This document shows, in pieces, positions 8,061 through 17,002 of a DNA stretch of 64,000 nt; position 1 is the stretch's first letter; every line of letters begins with the position of its first letter. Under the pieces are notes generated by a model that made no database searches, was not told the origin of the DNA, and saw only the letters and a program-made list of their open reading frames with translations. Position numbers and translations under genes: made by a program. Source of the stretch: Psychroserpens burtonensis DSM 12212 (GTDB lineage: Bacteria > Bacteroidota > Bacteroidia > Flavobacteriales > Flavobacteriaceae); NCBI RefSeq assembly GCF_000425305.1, contig NZ_AUDE01000024.1:1-64000 (forward strand). The letters run 5' to 3'.

Positions 8061-8528
8061 TTAATCTACACGTTTGTAGTTTTCAGAATAAATCTTATCT
8101 CCATCTTCATCAATTTCAATTTGGCTGAACTTATCTTTTTCTAAAACAATTTTAAAAATATAATCTCTACGTTTACCAATGACAAGATTCATGGTTTTAG
8201 AACCATAGTCTAAGGTTTCTTTTAATATTGAATCATTAAGTGAATAGGCTCCATATGCAAAATATTCCGTAGAATCAGCAGGTACAAGTTTACTCCACAT
8301 AACTTTACTCTTAGTGTACATTTTTATTTGCCGATTACCTTCTCTGGTTTTGAACGAGTCTACGACTTCATTGTTTTTATAGTTATAAAGTCCAATCATT
8401 TCCCAAGTACCTTCAAGAGAAGGCTCCTCAACGATTGCTACTTCGACAGCTTCTTTAACTATAGTTGTGTTCTCTTTACAGGAGAAAAGTAACGCAAATA
8501 AGATAATAAAAGTTACACGTGTTTTCAT
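8061..8528 (-). CDS. Lipocalin-like lipoprotein
   Basis: 155 residues with a lipoprotein leader (MKTRVTFIILFALLFSCKEN, cysteine at residue 17). The mature domain begins LEGTWEMIGLYNYK and contains alternating beta strands (FAYGAYSLNDSILKETL, YIFKIVLEKDKFSQIEID), which is the pattern of lipocalin-like DUFs of Bacteroidota. It probably sits in the outer membrane or periplasm and may bind a small hydrophobic ligand. The gene stands alone on the minus strand, divergent from thioredoxin reductase. Confidence 0.6.
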   Translation of the reverse strand: MKTRVTFIILFALLFSCKENTTIVKEAVEVAIVEEPSLEGTWEMIGLYNYKNNEVVDSFKTREGNRQIKMYTKSKVMWSKLVPADSTEYFAYGAYSLNDSILKETLDYGSKTMNLVIGKRRDYIFKIVLEKDKFSQIEIDEDGDKIYSENYKRVD

Positions 8529-8653
8529 GAGGTTAGTTTTTATGCTTGTATTAATTTACAAAAAAATAATGACATGAATTATTGTGATATAAATTACTTA
8601 TGATGTGATAATAACTTTTAATACTTTTAATGTAAGTATTCTATCAATAATCC

Positions 8654-8661
8654 TACTTTTG
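8654..8661 (+). promoter_or_regulatory. Putative Bacteroidota -7 box of trxB
   Basis: TACTTTTG at 8654-8661 fits the TAnnTTTG consensus of primary-sigma promoters in Bacteroidota and lies 26 bp before the trxB ATG. No clear TTTG -33 element is seen at the ideal distance, so this is a match by pattern only. Confidence 0.45.
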
Positions 8662-8687
8662 TTTAGAATAAACTGAATTAAAATAAC

Positions 8688-9665
8688 ATGTCAGATACAA
8701 TAGAAAAATTAAAATGTCTAATCATAGGTTCTGGTCCTGCAGGCTATACAGCGGCTATATATGCTGCAAGAGCAAATATGGAGCCAGTATTATATCAAGG
8801 CACACAACCAGGGGGTCAATTAACGACTACCAATGATGTAGAAAATTTCCCAGGATATCCAGATGGTATCACAGGTCCAGCAATGATGATAGAGTTACAA
8901 AACCAAGCAGCTCGTTTTGGTACAGATATTCGTGATGGTTGGGTGACCAAAGTTGATTTTTCTGGAGATACTCATAAAGTTTGGGTTAATGAAACTAAAG
9001 AAATTCACTGTCAAACCATCATTATTTCAACCGGAGCATCTGCTAAATATTTAGGTTTAGACTCAGAGCAAAAGTATCTTAAACTCGGTGGAGGCGTTTC
9101 TGCTTGCGCAGTTTGTGATGGCTTCTTTTATAGAAATCAAGAAGTTGTTATTGTTGGAGCAGGAGATAGTGCTTGTGAAGAAGCACATTATTTATCAAAG
9201 CTCTGTAAGAAGGTAACCATGTTGGTTAGAAAAGATGAATTTAGAGCTTCTAAAATCATGGCAACTAGAGTAAAAAATACTAAAAACATCGACATACTTT
9301 TCAATACAGAAACTGATGAGGTTTTAGGCGACGGACAAGTAGTAACAGGTGTTAGAGCTATAAATAATAAAACGAATGAGACATTTGAAATTCCAGTAAC
9401 TGGATTTTTTGTAGCGATTGGTCACAAACCAAATACAGATATTTTTAAGAATTTCTTGACACTAGATAAGACGGGTTATATCATTAATACACCAGGAACA
9501 TCTAAAACAAATGTAGAGGGTGTATTTGTATCTGGTGATGCAGCAGATCATGTGTATCGTCAAGCAGTCACAGCGGCAGGAACGGGTTGTATGGCAGCCT
9601 TAGATGCAGAGCGTTACTTAGCAGCTAAGGACTCTGATTTTGAGATATCTACTCCAGTTTACTAA
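8688..9665 (+). CDS. trxB: Thioredoxin-disulfide reductase
   Basis: 325 residues, the usual TrxB length. It reduces thioredoxin with NADPH through FAD in the cytoplasm. Visible are the FAD-binding GSGPAGY (residues 14-20), the redox-active CAVC (C140 and C143), the NADPH-binding GAGDSACEEA, and the C-terminal FAD motif GVFVSGDAAD. The ATG at 8688 follows a plausible -7 promoter element. The gene is monocistronic: it ends in a shared bidirectional terminator at 9685-9719. It is the nearest reductant supplier for the oxidative-stress genes oxyR and dps further downstream, though not co-transcribed with them. Confidence 0.95.
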   Translation: MSDTIEKLKCLIIGSGPAGYTAAIYAARANMEPVLYQGTQPGGQLTTTNDVENFPGYPDGITGPAMMIELQNQAARFGTDIRDGWVTKVDFSGDTHKVWVNETKEIHCQTIIISTGASAKYLGLDSEQKYLKLGGGVSACAVCDGFFYRNQEVVIVGAGDSACEEAHYLSKLCKKVTMLVRKDEFRASKIMATRVKNTKNIDILFNTETDEVLGDGQVVTGVRAINNKTNETFEIPVTGFFVAIGHKPNTDIFKNFLTLDKTGYIINTPGTSKTNVEGVFVSGDAADHVYRQAVTAAGTGCMAALDAERYLAAKDSDFEISTPVY

Positions 9666-9684
9666 ACGTGGTAGCATCCATAAT

Positions 9685-9719
9685 AAAAAACCCGAAACTT
9701 TCAAAGCTTCGGGTTTTTT
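9685..9719. terminator. Bidirectional terminator between trxB and the GIN-domain gene
   Basis: AAAAAACCCGAA at 9685-9696 and TTCGGGTTTTTT at 9708-9719 form a 12-bp stem that works for both converging genes. Confidence 0.9.
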
Positions 9720-9748
9720 ATTATATGCACTTCGGAAATGTGCAAACT

Positions 9749-10582
9749 CTACTTTTCTTTCTTTTGTAGTTTAACTGTTCCGATAAAGGTATTAAGTGTG
9801 ATTTTCGGATTTCCGAAGAGGTAAATTTCACTAGATCCAGAAGCGTCAATTGTAATAGCATCTATAACGTCTATATAAACGTTGCTATCCATTTCAGCAA
9901 GAATAGTACAAGTTTTGGTTGTGAAATTCTTTCCGTTTAATTGAGCGTTATTATCTGCTCTAAGATTAAGGTTCGTGATAGTTCCTTCTATAGTTGCACT
10001 AGATCGTTGATATAAATCCATTTTCACATCAGTGGCATTTATGAGTGCATCCATTTTAGTATTATCACTAATTTCTAAAGCAACATTAGTTGCAGTAACA
10101 TTAAGTTTTACTTTGGCTTTTTCTGTACTTATAAAACTAAAAGAATTGGCTTTAATGTTAAGATATGCTCTTGCAGAACCACTCGTTTTTAGAGAGGCAT
10201 TAGTTAATTCTAAGGATGTTAATGAGCGTACTTCGGCATCATCTTTAACTTCAATATTAGAGAAAGCGTCACTGTAATTTACTTTGATATTTAGGCTTCT
10301 AGCGCGTATTTCACGAGAGGTTGTGATCGTGAGAACACTGTCTATGACATTAATTTTTATATACTCGTGGAGATTACTATCTGTTTCAATTTGTACAGAA
10401 GGTTTTTTACTATAAAATAACTCAATATTAAAATCCTCTGCTACAACGATTGTTTGAAAACCATCGATGTAAGTTTGTTCAATCGTTAAATTTCTATCAC
10501 CTTTTATTTTTTCTAGCTCTTGGGCAAAACTGTATGTGCCAAAACCGAAAACGAGTAATAGAATTAAAGTACTGTTTTTCAT
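9749..10582 (-). CDS. Secreted GIN-domain (DUF2807) protein
   Basis: 277 residues from the ATG at 10580-10582; an ATG 63 bp further upstream would put 21 charged residues before a perfectly good signal peptide (MKNSTLILLLVFGFGTYSFA), so the inner start is chosen. The rest is the head GIN domain (DUF2807): an N-terminal DFNIELFY strand set and a series of short beta rungs with D/S/N turns, typical of a right-handed beta-helix. Exported, probably periplasmic or surface-located. It follows a second GIN gene on the same strand but is separated from it by a terminator, so they are likely independent transcripts. Function of the family is unknown. Confidence 0.75.
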   Translation of the reverse strand: MKNSTLILLLVFGFGTYSFAQELEKIKGDRNLTIEQTYIDGFQTIVVAEDFNIELFYSKKPSVQIETDSNLHEYIKINVIDSVLTITTSREIRARSLNIKVNYSDAFSNIEVKDDAEVRSLTSLELTNASLKTSGSARAYLNIKANSFSFISTEKAKVKLNVTATNVALEISDNTKMDALINATDVKMDLYQRSSATIEGTITNLNLRADNNAQLNGKNFTTKTCTILAEMDSNVYIDVIDAITIDASGSSEIYLFGNPKITLNTFIGTVKLQKKEK

Positions 10583-10658
10583 TATAATTTGTTTGTTGAA
10601 CTCGTGTTTGCTTTTTCTTTTATCTATAAAGCTTAAATTTTGCAATCTAACATCATTA

Positions 10659-10695
10659 TTTTTAAAACGATAGCTGAAGGCTATGCTTTTAAAAA
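10659..10695. repeat. Imperfect hairpin upstream of the GIN-domain gene
   Basis: Arms at 10659-10674 and 10680-10695 match at 14 of 16 positions, with a 5-base loop. It sits in the leader region of the gene starting at 10582 and could be an operator or a second terminator for leftward transcription. Confidence 0.5.
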
Positions 10696-10735
10696 TAATT
10701 TAGTTTAAGTATTATAGCAAAATAATTTAGTTTAA
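10692..10735. promoter_or_regulatory. Paired 17-bp direct repeats upstream of the GIN-domain gene
   Basis: AAAATAATTTAGTTTAA occurs exactly at 10692-10708 and again at 10719-10735, 27 bp start to start. It lies 110-150 bp upstream of the minus-strand start at 10582. Two identical sites about two and a half helical turns apart suggest a regulator-binding region or a duplicated promoter element. Confidence 0.5.
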
Positions 10736-10779
10736 AACAAAAGTCAATTCCAGTTCATTATTAGAACAAATATAAAACA

Positions 10780-10818
10780 AAAACCATCCCAAACTTGATT
10801 TGAGTTTGAAATGGTTTT
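10780..10818 (-). terminator. Terminator of the second GIN-domain gene
   Basis: AAAACCAT/ATGGTTTT outer stem (10780-10787 and 10811-10818) and CAAACT/AGTTTG inner stem, separated by a 2-base mismatch, with a 7-base loop. It lies 36 bp after the stop of the gene at 10855 on the minus strand. Confidence 0.75.
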
Positions 10819-10854
10819 AAAATAACGTCGGATTTGCTGGTTGTTTACATGTAT

Positions 10855-11583
10855 TTACTGCTTTCTAACACTACCAGAAACAGCATCAGAGATACTCGTG
10901 TTTTTAGGATTGCCATAATACTTGATGTCTCCGCCACTCGTTGCGCTAGCAGTAATTTTTTCTTTAACGTATACCGAAATATCGGCACCACTAGTTACAG
11001 CAGCTGTACATATTTGAGAAATAAGACCTTCAGCATCTATGTCACTACCACTTGTTGCAGACGCGCTTAATGTATTGGTAGAACCTTTTACTTTAATATC
11101 GCTTCCACTAGTTGACGCGAGTATTGTGTATTGTGCATCAAGCTCTACCTCGATGTCTGCTCCACTCGTCGTGATTAGTTTTATAGTTTCTGCTTTAATT
11201 GTATTTGTAGAAAATACATCGCTACCGCTAGTAGCGCTAACAGAATTTAAATTTGTAATGTTTACCATTATTTTTTTTGATTCAGATTTTCTAATGTTGT
11301 CTTCAGCATAGATTTTTAATACGTCATTTTCAATTTTGGTAATGATAATTTCATGTAAATTTTCATCTGCTTGTACCTTTAAAGATGGCGTATCACTTTG
11401 TGTGAGATATACGTCTATGCCTCTGCTAACTTCTATTTGGTTAAAGTCTGCATCCAGAGTTCTCTCTACTGTTGATACAATACCATTTCCTGTAACACCC
11501 GAATCTAAGTTGATGTCAAAATTGCAAGAGACAAATAATAAACTTAATAAGATTCCGATTGTGAATTTTGTAAGTGTTGTCAT
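10855..11583 (-). CDS. GIN-domain (DUF2807) lipoprotein with TSGSD repeats
   Basis: 242 residues with a lipoprotein signal (cysteine in LLFVSCNFD at residue 20). The core shows six regularly spaced turns of the type TSGSD, TSGAD, TSGSD, TSGSD, TSGAD and TSGGD, each followed by hydrophobic beta rungs: a clear beta-helix of GIN/DUF2807 type. The repeat is strong enough at DNA level that long empty frames appear on the opposite strand; those are shadows. It is the last of a minus-strand series with the PadR, PspC and NTF2-like genes, spaced by about 30 and 90 bp, so it may be part of that operon and respond to PadR. Confidence 0.8.
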   Translation of the reverse strand: MTTLTKFTIGILLSLLFVSCNFDINLDSGVTGNGIVSTVERTLDADFNQIEVSRGIDVYLTQSDTPSLKVQADENLHEIIITKIENDVLKIYAEDNIRKSESKKIMVNITNLNSVSATSGSDVFSTNTIKAETIKLITTSGADIEVELDAQYTILASTSGSDIKVKGSTNTLSASATSGSDIDAEGLISQICTAAVTSGADISVYVKEKITASATSGGDIKYYGNPKNTSISDAVSGSVRKQ

Positions 11584-11614
11584 GATTGATTTTTTTTATT
11601 GATGATTATTATTA

Positions 11615-12097
11615 TTATTTCATTTGATGATCAAAGCTTATGACACGCTTTAAAAACCATTTGTCGTTTTCTAAAAGCCATAAGTGAGAAAATTTTGCAG
11701 TACTACCAACAACTTTATGTCCGTTGGTTGTTTCAAAAAACTTATGAATCCCGTTTTGTAAGGCGCCATAAATTTTTCCATTGTGTTTTAATAGGAAGAC
11801 TTCTATGCTTTCCTCAACTAATTCTCGAGTTGGCTTTGTGACGCTGTTAGATTTACAGACGCCGTCTTTCATGGTTTGAATAAACAGTTTTTTTGAATTG
11901 GTGATACCTGCAGTATCATGGTAAAATTCAAAATCATCAGAGATGAGTTGATCTAGGTATTGTAATTCACACTTGTTAAATGAGCGCTCAAATATTAAAC
12001 TATCATTAGCTTTTAAAGTTTTATAAACTTCGGAATAGGTCTGTGCATTGATACTGAATCCTATTCCGAAGAAAAATAAAAATAAATACTGTTTCAT
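11615..12097 (-). CDS. Secreted NTF2-like (DUF4440/SnoaL-type) protein
   Basis: 160 residues. A signal peptide (cut after SINAQ, about residue 19) precedes an NTF2-like fold: the cone-shaped domain shows YLDQLISDDFEFYHDTAG near the first strand and a C-terminal strand pair (KFSHLWLLENDKWFLKRVISFDHQ). Such domains serve as ligand-binding or small enzymatic modules; no catalytic set can be named here. Exported. It lies between the PspC gene and the GIN lipoprotein in the same orientation, 31 bp from the latter, and is likely in the same transcription unit. Confidence 0.7.
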   Translation of the reverse strand: MKQYLFLFFFGIGFSINAQTYSEVYKTLKANDSLIFERSFNKCELQYLDQLISDDFEFYHDTAGITNSKKLFIQTMKDGVCKSNSVTKPTRELVEESIEVFLLKHNGKIYGALQNGIHKFFETTNGHKVVGSTAKFSHLWLLENDKWFLKRVISFDHQMK

Positions 12098-12189
12098 TTT
12101 TTGATTGATTGTGATGGTTCAAATATTTGAAAAATAGTTGGTTAATTAAATTTTAATTACTTGAACCGTTGATTAATTGCGATGAATTG

Positions 12190-14043
12190 TTAATTATTGT
12201 CATTATCTGTTGTGATTTTTATGCCATCCTCGTCAATTTCGTATTCGACCTCGCCAGTTTTTGCCTTTATGCCTTTGTCATCAATTTGAAGACTACTGTT
12301 ATTTGACTTTGCTTTGATGCCATCCTCGTTAATTTCTAATCTATTTTCCTCTTCTACATTAACTTCAGTTTTAAACGGTTCTTCGATTGGGCAATCTAAA
12401 CATTCAATTCCATTAGTGATAATTTTAAGATGACGTTCTTCCATATCTTGATCCAAAATATCGTCATAATATGAGCCATTGTAATGATAATTAAATGTGT
12501 TTTCATCTGCATAAAGGATGCTGCCTTCTGGCAAATACAATGTGATATTTACCTCTTGATCTTTTCTAGATTCATTTAAAGGAAGCGTGAAATAACTATT
12601 TAATAATATCGTCTTTCCTTTAACCTCATATGTGTAATCTATTTTTTCTGCTCTTGACATCGCATCAGATACATCGTAGCCCTTAGCTGCGCGCTCTATT
12701 CGTATTTTGGCAATACTATCACTTGTCGTTTTTACAATCAACCTCACACCTTGAGAGAATAATACTTTTTCATCATTCTCGTTATAGGCAGTTCTAAACC
12801 TGTAACTTCTATTGTATTTTGTGGTTAATAAATCATTTTTGTTCATTCTTACTGTGATAGTATCCTTTTTAGTAAGAGAAGCTATTTTTTCGGTTTTTAT
12901 ATATGATCCTTCATCTTGGTAGCTCATTCCAAACCTAGCAAGTGTTACAGCTAATGTAATAAATGCGATTATCCACAGACCTAATAATGTGTATTTAGCA
13001 GTTTTACCAATAGATTTTAGATTAGTAATTAAAATCTTAAGTCCTAAATAGAAGATAAAAAATGCTATTATTCCGAAGAAAAGAAACAGCATCAAAGACA
13101 TCAACCAAACAGGCATTCTTGTGGCATCTGTAACATCAAAGAAATCAACTCCTGGGAAATGAATATTATCCATTAAGTTGACACTAAATAGACTAATGAC
13201 CAATGAAATTATAGTTACCGCACCTACGAACATTAAGATTAACCCAAAAAACTTTGCGAAAATTTTTATAAAGAACATGAATATATTACCAATGGTTTCA
13301 AAAAATGAGCTGGATGTTGATTTTATACGCTCGCCTTGACGAGGTAGATCTGCTTTTTTTACCCCTTCGGAAATAGAATCAGACACATGATCAAAGCTAT
13401 CCTTGATTTTATCACCATGTTTTTTTAAATCTACATTTTGAACTGCGCTGGAGACGCTATCAAATCCGTCCTTGATTTTTTTTTCAATATTGGAGATATT
13501 TACTTGCTCTCCCCTCATCTGTAATTTTTCTGATGTTGTAACTGCTTGAGGAACAAAAATCCAAAGTAATATATAAAGTAACACTCCAGTTCCTGCTCCA
13601 AATATGAGTAATATCCAAATTAAACGAATCCAAAGGGCATCAATACCAAAATAATGAGCTAATCCAGAAGAAACACCTCCAACATAAGAGTTGTCTGGAT
13701 CTCTATATAGTTTCTTTGATGTTGCATTACGCTTACTAGAATAGGTTTGTTGCTGAGGTTCATCTTCAAAAATTTCATCATCAACAAGGTAATCTTCAGG
13801 TTGTCCCATGATTGTGATTACGTCTTCAACCTCTTTATTTCCAATAACTTGTTTTGTATTTTGTACACGTTCAGTAAAAAGTTCTGCAATACGCGCTTCT
13901 ATATCTGAAATAATTTCAGAACGACCTTGAGAGTCTGTAAATGAACGTTTTATAGCCTCAAGATAGCGTTGTAATTTTAAGTATGCATCTTCATCAATAT
14001 GGAAGAATATACCTGCTAAATTTATGTTGACTGTTTTATTCAT
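12190..14043 (-). CDS. PspC-domain envelope-stress membrane protein, large form
   Basis: 617 residues. The N-terminal 100 residues form a charged helical domain (the sort joined to PspC in Bacteroidota), the PspC domain follows at about 112-175 (YRDPDNSYVGGVSSGLAHYF, then a helix ending WIFVPQA), then several transmembrane helices between residues 255 and 375, and a long extracytoplasmic C-terminal part. The tail ends in four related repeats of the form EIDEDGIKI/EINEDGIKA near residues 570-615. It overlaps the PadR gene by one base (ATG/stop overlap), so it is translated with its regulator. Probably a sensor or stabiliser in envelope stress, by analogy with PspC. Confidence 0.85.
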   Translation of the reverse strand: MNKTVNINLAGIFFHIDEDAYLKLQRYLEAIKRSFTDSQGRSEIISDIEARIAELFTERVQNTKQVIGNKEVEDVITIMGQPEDYLVDDEIFEDEPQQQTYSSKRNATSKKLYRDPDNSYVGGVSSGLAHYFGIDALWIRLIWILLIFGAGTGVLLYILLWIFVPQAVTTSEKLQMRGEQVNISNIEKKIKDGFDSVSSAVQNVDLKKHGDKIKDSFDHVSDSISEGVKKADLPRQGERIKSTSSSFFETIGNIFMFFIKIFAKFFGLILMFVGAVTIISLVISLFSVNLMDNIHFPGVDFFDVTDATRMPVWLMSLMLFLFFGIIAFFIFYLGLKILITNLKSIGKTAKYTLLGLWIIAFITLAVTLARFGMSYQDEGSYIKTEKIASLTKKDTITVRMNKNDLLTTKYNRSYRFRTAYNENDEKVLFSQGVRLIVKTTSDSIAKIRIERAAKGYDVSDAMSRAEKIDYTYEVKGKTILLNSYFTLPLNESRKDQEVNITLYLPEGSILYADENTFNYHYNGSYYDDILDQDMEERHLKIITNGIECLDCPIEEPFKTEVNVEEENRLEINEDGIKAKSNNSSLQIDDKGIKAKTGEVEYEIDEDGIKITTDNDNN

Positions 14044-14381
14044 TATTTCGTGTTTTTTTGTCTTGTTACTATATTAACTGCGTTTTGTAATTCGGTCCAG
14101 GTTGTTGTTAATTCTTTTAAAAATAACTGACCTGTCTCTGTAAGACCATAATATTTTCTTGGTGGTCCAGAGGTGGATTCTTCCCAACGATAATTGAGTA
14201 ATCCAGCATTTTTTAGCCTTGTGAGAAGTGGATAGATAGTCCCTTCTACAACAAGCAGTTTTGCATCTTTAAGTGTGCTTAAGATTTCTGCGACATAGGC
14301 ATCATCATCTTTTAATACTGACAAAATGCAGTATTCTAATACACCTTTCCGCATTTGTGCTTTTGTGTTTTCTATTTTCAT
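14043..14381 (-). CDS. PadR-family transcriptional regulator
   Basis: 112 residues with the PadR winged-helix pattern: MRKGVLEYCILSVLKDDDAY near the start and GTIYPLLTRLKNAGLL recognition segment near residues 46-61, followed by SGPPRKYYGLTETG. PadR proteins repress adjacent membrane or efflux genes and are relieved by small ligands. It is translationally coupled to the PspC gene (one-base overlap), a standing arrangement in Bacteroidota, so it very probably autoregulates this operon. The upstream region 14382-14562 presumably holds the operator; no clear palindrome could be singled out. Confidence 0.9.
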   Translation of the reverse strand: MKIENTKAQMRKGVLEYCILSVLKDDDAYVAEILSTLKDAKLLVVEGTIYPLLTRLKNAGLLNYRWEESTSGPPRKYYGLTETGQLFLKELTTTWTELQNAVNIVTRQKNTK

Positions 14382-14562
14382 AAAGTTTTTCTAATGTTTT
14401 TCAAAGGTCTTATGCAGTGTGCATTTTTGACGATTTGATAGTTCAACAATAACTTAGATAATGCTCGTGTCATAGTAGGATGAGATTAAATTTAAATAAA
14501 CTGTTCATTTTTTGATTGATTGATTTTTATATATAAATAGCGAGTGATTAATTCGCATGATT

Positions 14563-15009
14563 TTATTTTATAAAATTAATAGTTAAAGGGTATTCATACA
14601 ACTCACCATTTCTAGCTTTTAAACTAGCAATAACTATAAATACGAGTTCTAGAATAAATCCAATAATGGCTAGAAAACCTAAACCACCTGTTACATAAAG
14701 TAGTGGAGAGGGTTCTCCTATATTGATGTGAAAATCATGAAACCCATGAAAATCTATAAAGTCCAAACCGTTAAAGAATTTGAAAATAAAAAACGGTATA
14801 GTAAGCGTACCCATAATTAATGTATACAACAAAATGCTAATTTGAAAATTGATGGCTTGTTTACCGTGTGTGTCTATAAATTCAGATTTATCTTTGTTTA
14901 CCATCCATAATATAATGGGCCCAAGATAATTTCCTAACGGAATTATAAACCTACTAAAGGTTGATAAATGAATAAAAGTTGCGATGTTTTTTTGATGATT
15001 AGTTGTCAT
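14563..15009 (-). CDS. DUF4870 membrane protein
   Basis: 148 residues with four hydrophobic stretches. The N-terminal segment IHLSTFSRFIIPLGNYLGPIILWM is followed by FIDTHGKQAINFQISILLY, which are the DUF4870 landmarks (a conserved D-x-H-x-K-Q-A-x-N-F motif). Inner membrane. Function unknown; often found beside PspC/PadR loci, as here, where it precedes the PadR gene by about 180 bp on the same strand. Confidence 0.85.
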   Translation of the reverse strand: MTTNHQKNIATFIHLSTFSRFIIPLGNYLGPIILWMVNKDKSEFIDTHGKQAINFQISILLYTLIMGTLTIPFFIFKFFNGLDFIDFHGFHDFHINIGEPSPLLYVTGGLGFLAIIGFILELVFIVIASLKARNGELYEYPLTINFIK

Positions 15010-15153
15010 GATGAAAAAGCATATAGTAATTTCTTATACAAATATATGTCTTTAAAAAGGTATTATGTTACGCATAGTACCTAATTTTAACACAATATTA
15101 ACAAATTGGATTTCCGATTATTTTCGATATTTTAGCTGAAATATCCAGTATAT

Positions 15154-15609
15154 ATGAACGTTTCACCAAGTAAACTCAATACATTTTTATTATTTAAACT
15201 ACCCGCTGCATATTTTTGTGGTGTGCGTACAAAGTCTTTAAGTGACACTACATGTATCGTATCTGTAAAACACAGATGGATTAATCAAAACCCTTTTAAT
15301 TCTATGTTTTGGGCAGTTCAAGGTATGGCTGCAGAGTTAACAACAGGAGCTCTGGTGATGTCTAAAGCTAAAGAAAGTGGTAAAAGAGTGTCGATGTTAG
15401 TGGCCACTAACAATGCTTCCTTTACAAAAAAGGCTACTGGCAGAATTACTTTTTCTTGTGATGAAGGACAAAAAGTTGATGAAGCTATCACAAAAGCGAT
15501 ACAAACTGGAGAAGGCCAAACCGTTTGGTTAAATGCTAAAGGTATTAATAAAGAAGGTTTACAAGTTTCAGATTTTAACTTTGAGTGGACACTTAAAGTA
15601 AAAGCGTAA
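15154..15609 (+). CDS. DUF4442 hotdog-fold protein (thioesterase-like)
   Basis: 151 residues. Pattern of a hotdog fold: an N-terminal helix-strand region with the conserved RWINQNPFNSMFWAVQGMAAEL segment's core (NPFNSMFWAVQG, residues 50-61), then strands ending in SDFNFEWTLKVKA. DUF4442 proteins are related to acyl-CoA thioesterases (PaaI/YiiD type). The catalytic residue of PaaI-type enzymes cannot be pinned here. Soluble, cytoplasmic. It is followed 147 bp later by the AIM24-like gene; co-transcription is possible but not evident. Confidence 0.8.
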   Translation: MNVSPSKLNTFLLFKLPAAYFCGVRTKSLSDTTCIVSVKHRWINQNPFNSMFWAVQGMAAELTTGALVMSKAKESGKRVSMLVATNNASFTKKATGRITFSCDEGQKVDEAITKAIQTGEGQTVWLNAKGINKEGLQVSDFNFEWTLKVKA

Positions 15610-15756
15610 CTCTTACTGTCAGTATATAGTTGCAATTGTAATTTTTAGTGCAAAAAAATATTCATATTTTATTTATTTGTAACAAATAGAAAAGTATTTC
15701 AACTTATATAGTGGGCACAACTTAACAGCAGATATCTAAACAACACACACAATATT

Positions 15757-16554
15757 ATGAACTCACACGAAATAGACTACAGAATTTACGGAGAAGAAAT
15801 GCAATATGTCGAGATAGAACTCGATCCTGAAGAAGGTGTCATTGCAGAAGCTGGTAGCTTTATGATGATGGATGATGGTATTAAAATGGAAACTATATTT
15901 GGAGATGGTTCTCAAAAAGATACAGGTTTCTTCGGAAAAATATTAGGAGCAGGAAAACGTATTCTCACAGGAGAAAACTTATTTATGACTGCTTTTTATA
16001 ATAATCTTACAGGAAAACGAAGTGTCTCATTTGCATCTCCCTATCCCGGAAAAATTATTCCAATTGATCTTACAGAATATAATGGGAAATTCATTTGCCA
16101 GAAAGATGCTTTTCTATGCGCAGCAAAAGGCGTAAGCATAGGCATTGAATTTTCTAAAAAATTAGGTCGTGGACTTTTTGGAGGTGAAGGTTTTATCATG
16201 CAAAAGCTCGAAGGTGATGGTATGGCATTTGTGCATGCAGGTGGAACCACAGCAAGAAAAATATTAGCATTAGGGGAAACATTGAGGGTGGATACTGGAT
16301 GTCTTATTGGTTTTACACAAGATGTAGATTATGATATTGAATTTATTGGAGGTATCAAGAATACCGTTTTTGGAGGGGAAGGTTTATTCTACGCGAAATT
16401 GCAAGGTCCAGGAGTTGTATATATACAATCGTTACCATTTAGTAGATTAGCTGGTCGTGTAATAGCTTCATTACCAAGAGGAGGCAATAGTAAAGGTGAA
16501 GGAAGTATTTTAGGTGGTTTGGGTAATATTTTGGATGGTGATAATAGGTTTTAA
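15757..16554 (+). CDS. TIGR00266/AIM24-family protein
   Basis: 265 residues of the AIM24/TIGR00266 family, a double beta-barrel of pseudo-threefold symmetry. Typical landmarks are [20 protein letters not shown] near residues 20-39, [17 protein letters not shown]-like segment near 86-100, the [15 protein letters not shown] repeat near 140-155 and its echo [15 protein letters not shown] near 207-221. The protein ends with a glycine-rich tail (GGLGNILDG). In mitochondria AIM24 affects membrane organisation; the bacterial role is unknown. No membrane segment or leader. Confidence 0.9.
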   Translation: MNSHEIDYRIYGEEMQYVEIELDPEEGVIAEAGSFMMMDDGIKMETIFGDGSQKDTGFFGKILGAGKRILTGENLFMTAFYNNLTGKRSVSFASPYPGKIIPIDLTEYNGKFICQKDAFLCAAKGVSIGIEFSKKLGRGLFGGEGFIMQKLEGDGMAFVHAGGTTARKILALGETLRVDTGCLIGFTQDVDYDIEFIGGIKNTVFGGEGLFYAKLQGPGVVYIQSLPFSRLAGRVIASLPRGGNSKGEGSILGGLGNILDGDNRF

Positions 16555-16685
16555 CTTTTCATTGGCTGTTAAAATTATTACTCTTAGTCAATTCGATCTT
16601 TTTTTTCATTACATTTAGATTGTAATAATTAAAACATAGCCTATATAACACGACTACTCTTAATTAACCTAAAAACTAAAAAAAA

Positions 16686-16883
16686 ATGGCAAGAGCAATG
16701 TTCGAGTACACTAAAACAGTACTCAGTAAAGTCAGTTTTGACAGTACATTGTTTTGTAAAGAATTACAAAAAGCACTTCAGCGATTATTACCTTATGAAA
16801 TTGAAGAGCTTAAGATTTATATTAAATCTTTAATTTTACAAAACCCGGAGTTAGATCGATGTTTAATCTTATTAAAAGCATAA
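16686..16883 (+). CDS. Conserved hypothetical protein, 65 aa
   Basis: A 65-residue soluble helical protein (MARAMFEYTKTVLSKVSFD at the start, then FCKELQKALQRLLPYEIEEL). It has its own strong terminator overlapping the stop codon, which supports expression as a single gene. Short proteins of this type occur in many Flavobacteriaceae, but no function is known to me. No metal or DNA-binding motif is visible. Confidence 0.7.
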   Translation: MARAMFEYTKTVLSKVSFDSTLFCKELQKALQRLLPYEIEELKIYIKSLILQNPELDRCLILLKA

Positions 16884-16913
16884 AAAAAAGCGACGTAAAT
16901 GTCGCTTTTTTTT
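16882..16913 (+). terminator. Terminator after the 65-aa protein
   Basis: An A-run plus GCGAC (16883-16894) pairs with GTCGC and a T-run (16901-16913) over a 6-base loop. The stop codon lies in the A side of the stem. Confidence 0.9.
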
Positions 16914-17002
16914 ATGTCCCAAGAAGTCAATAAAAAATCGCAGTTATAATATTATATGATAACTGCAATTGAGGTATTCTGAAATGTGTAAATCTTAAAT
17001 AA

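Noticed and set aside
10834-11602. Long plus-strand frames opposite the GIN-domain lipoprotein gene
   Set aside because: They are produced by the TSGSD codon repeat on the coding strand. They have no plausible start context and their sequence is low-complexity.
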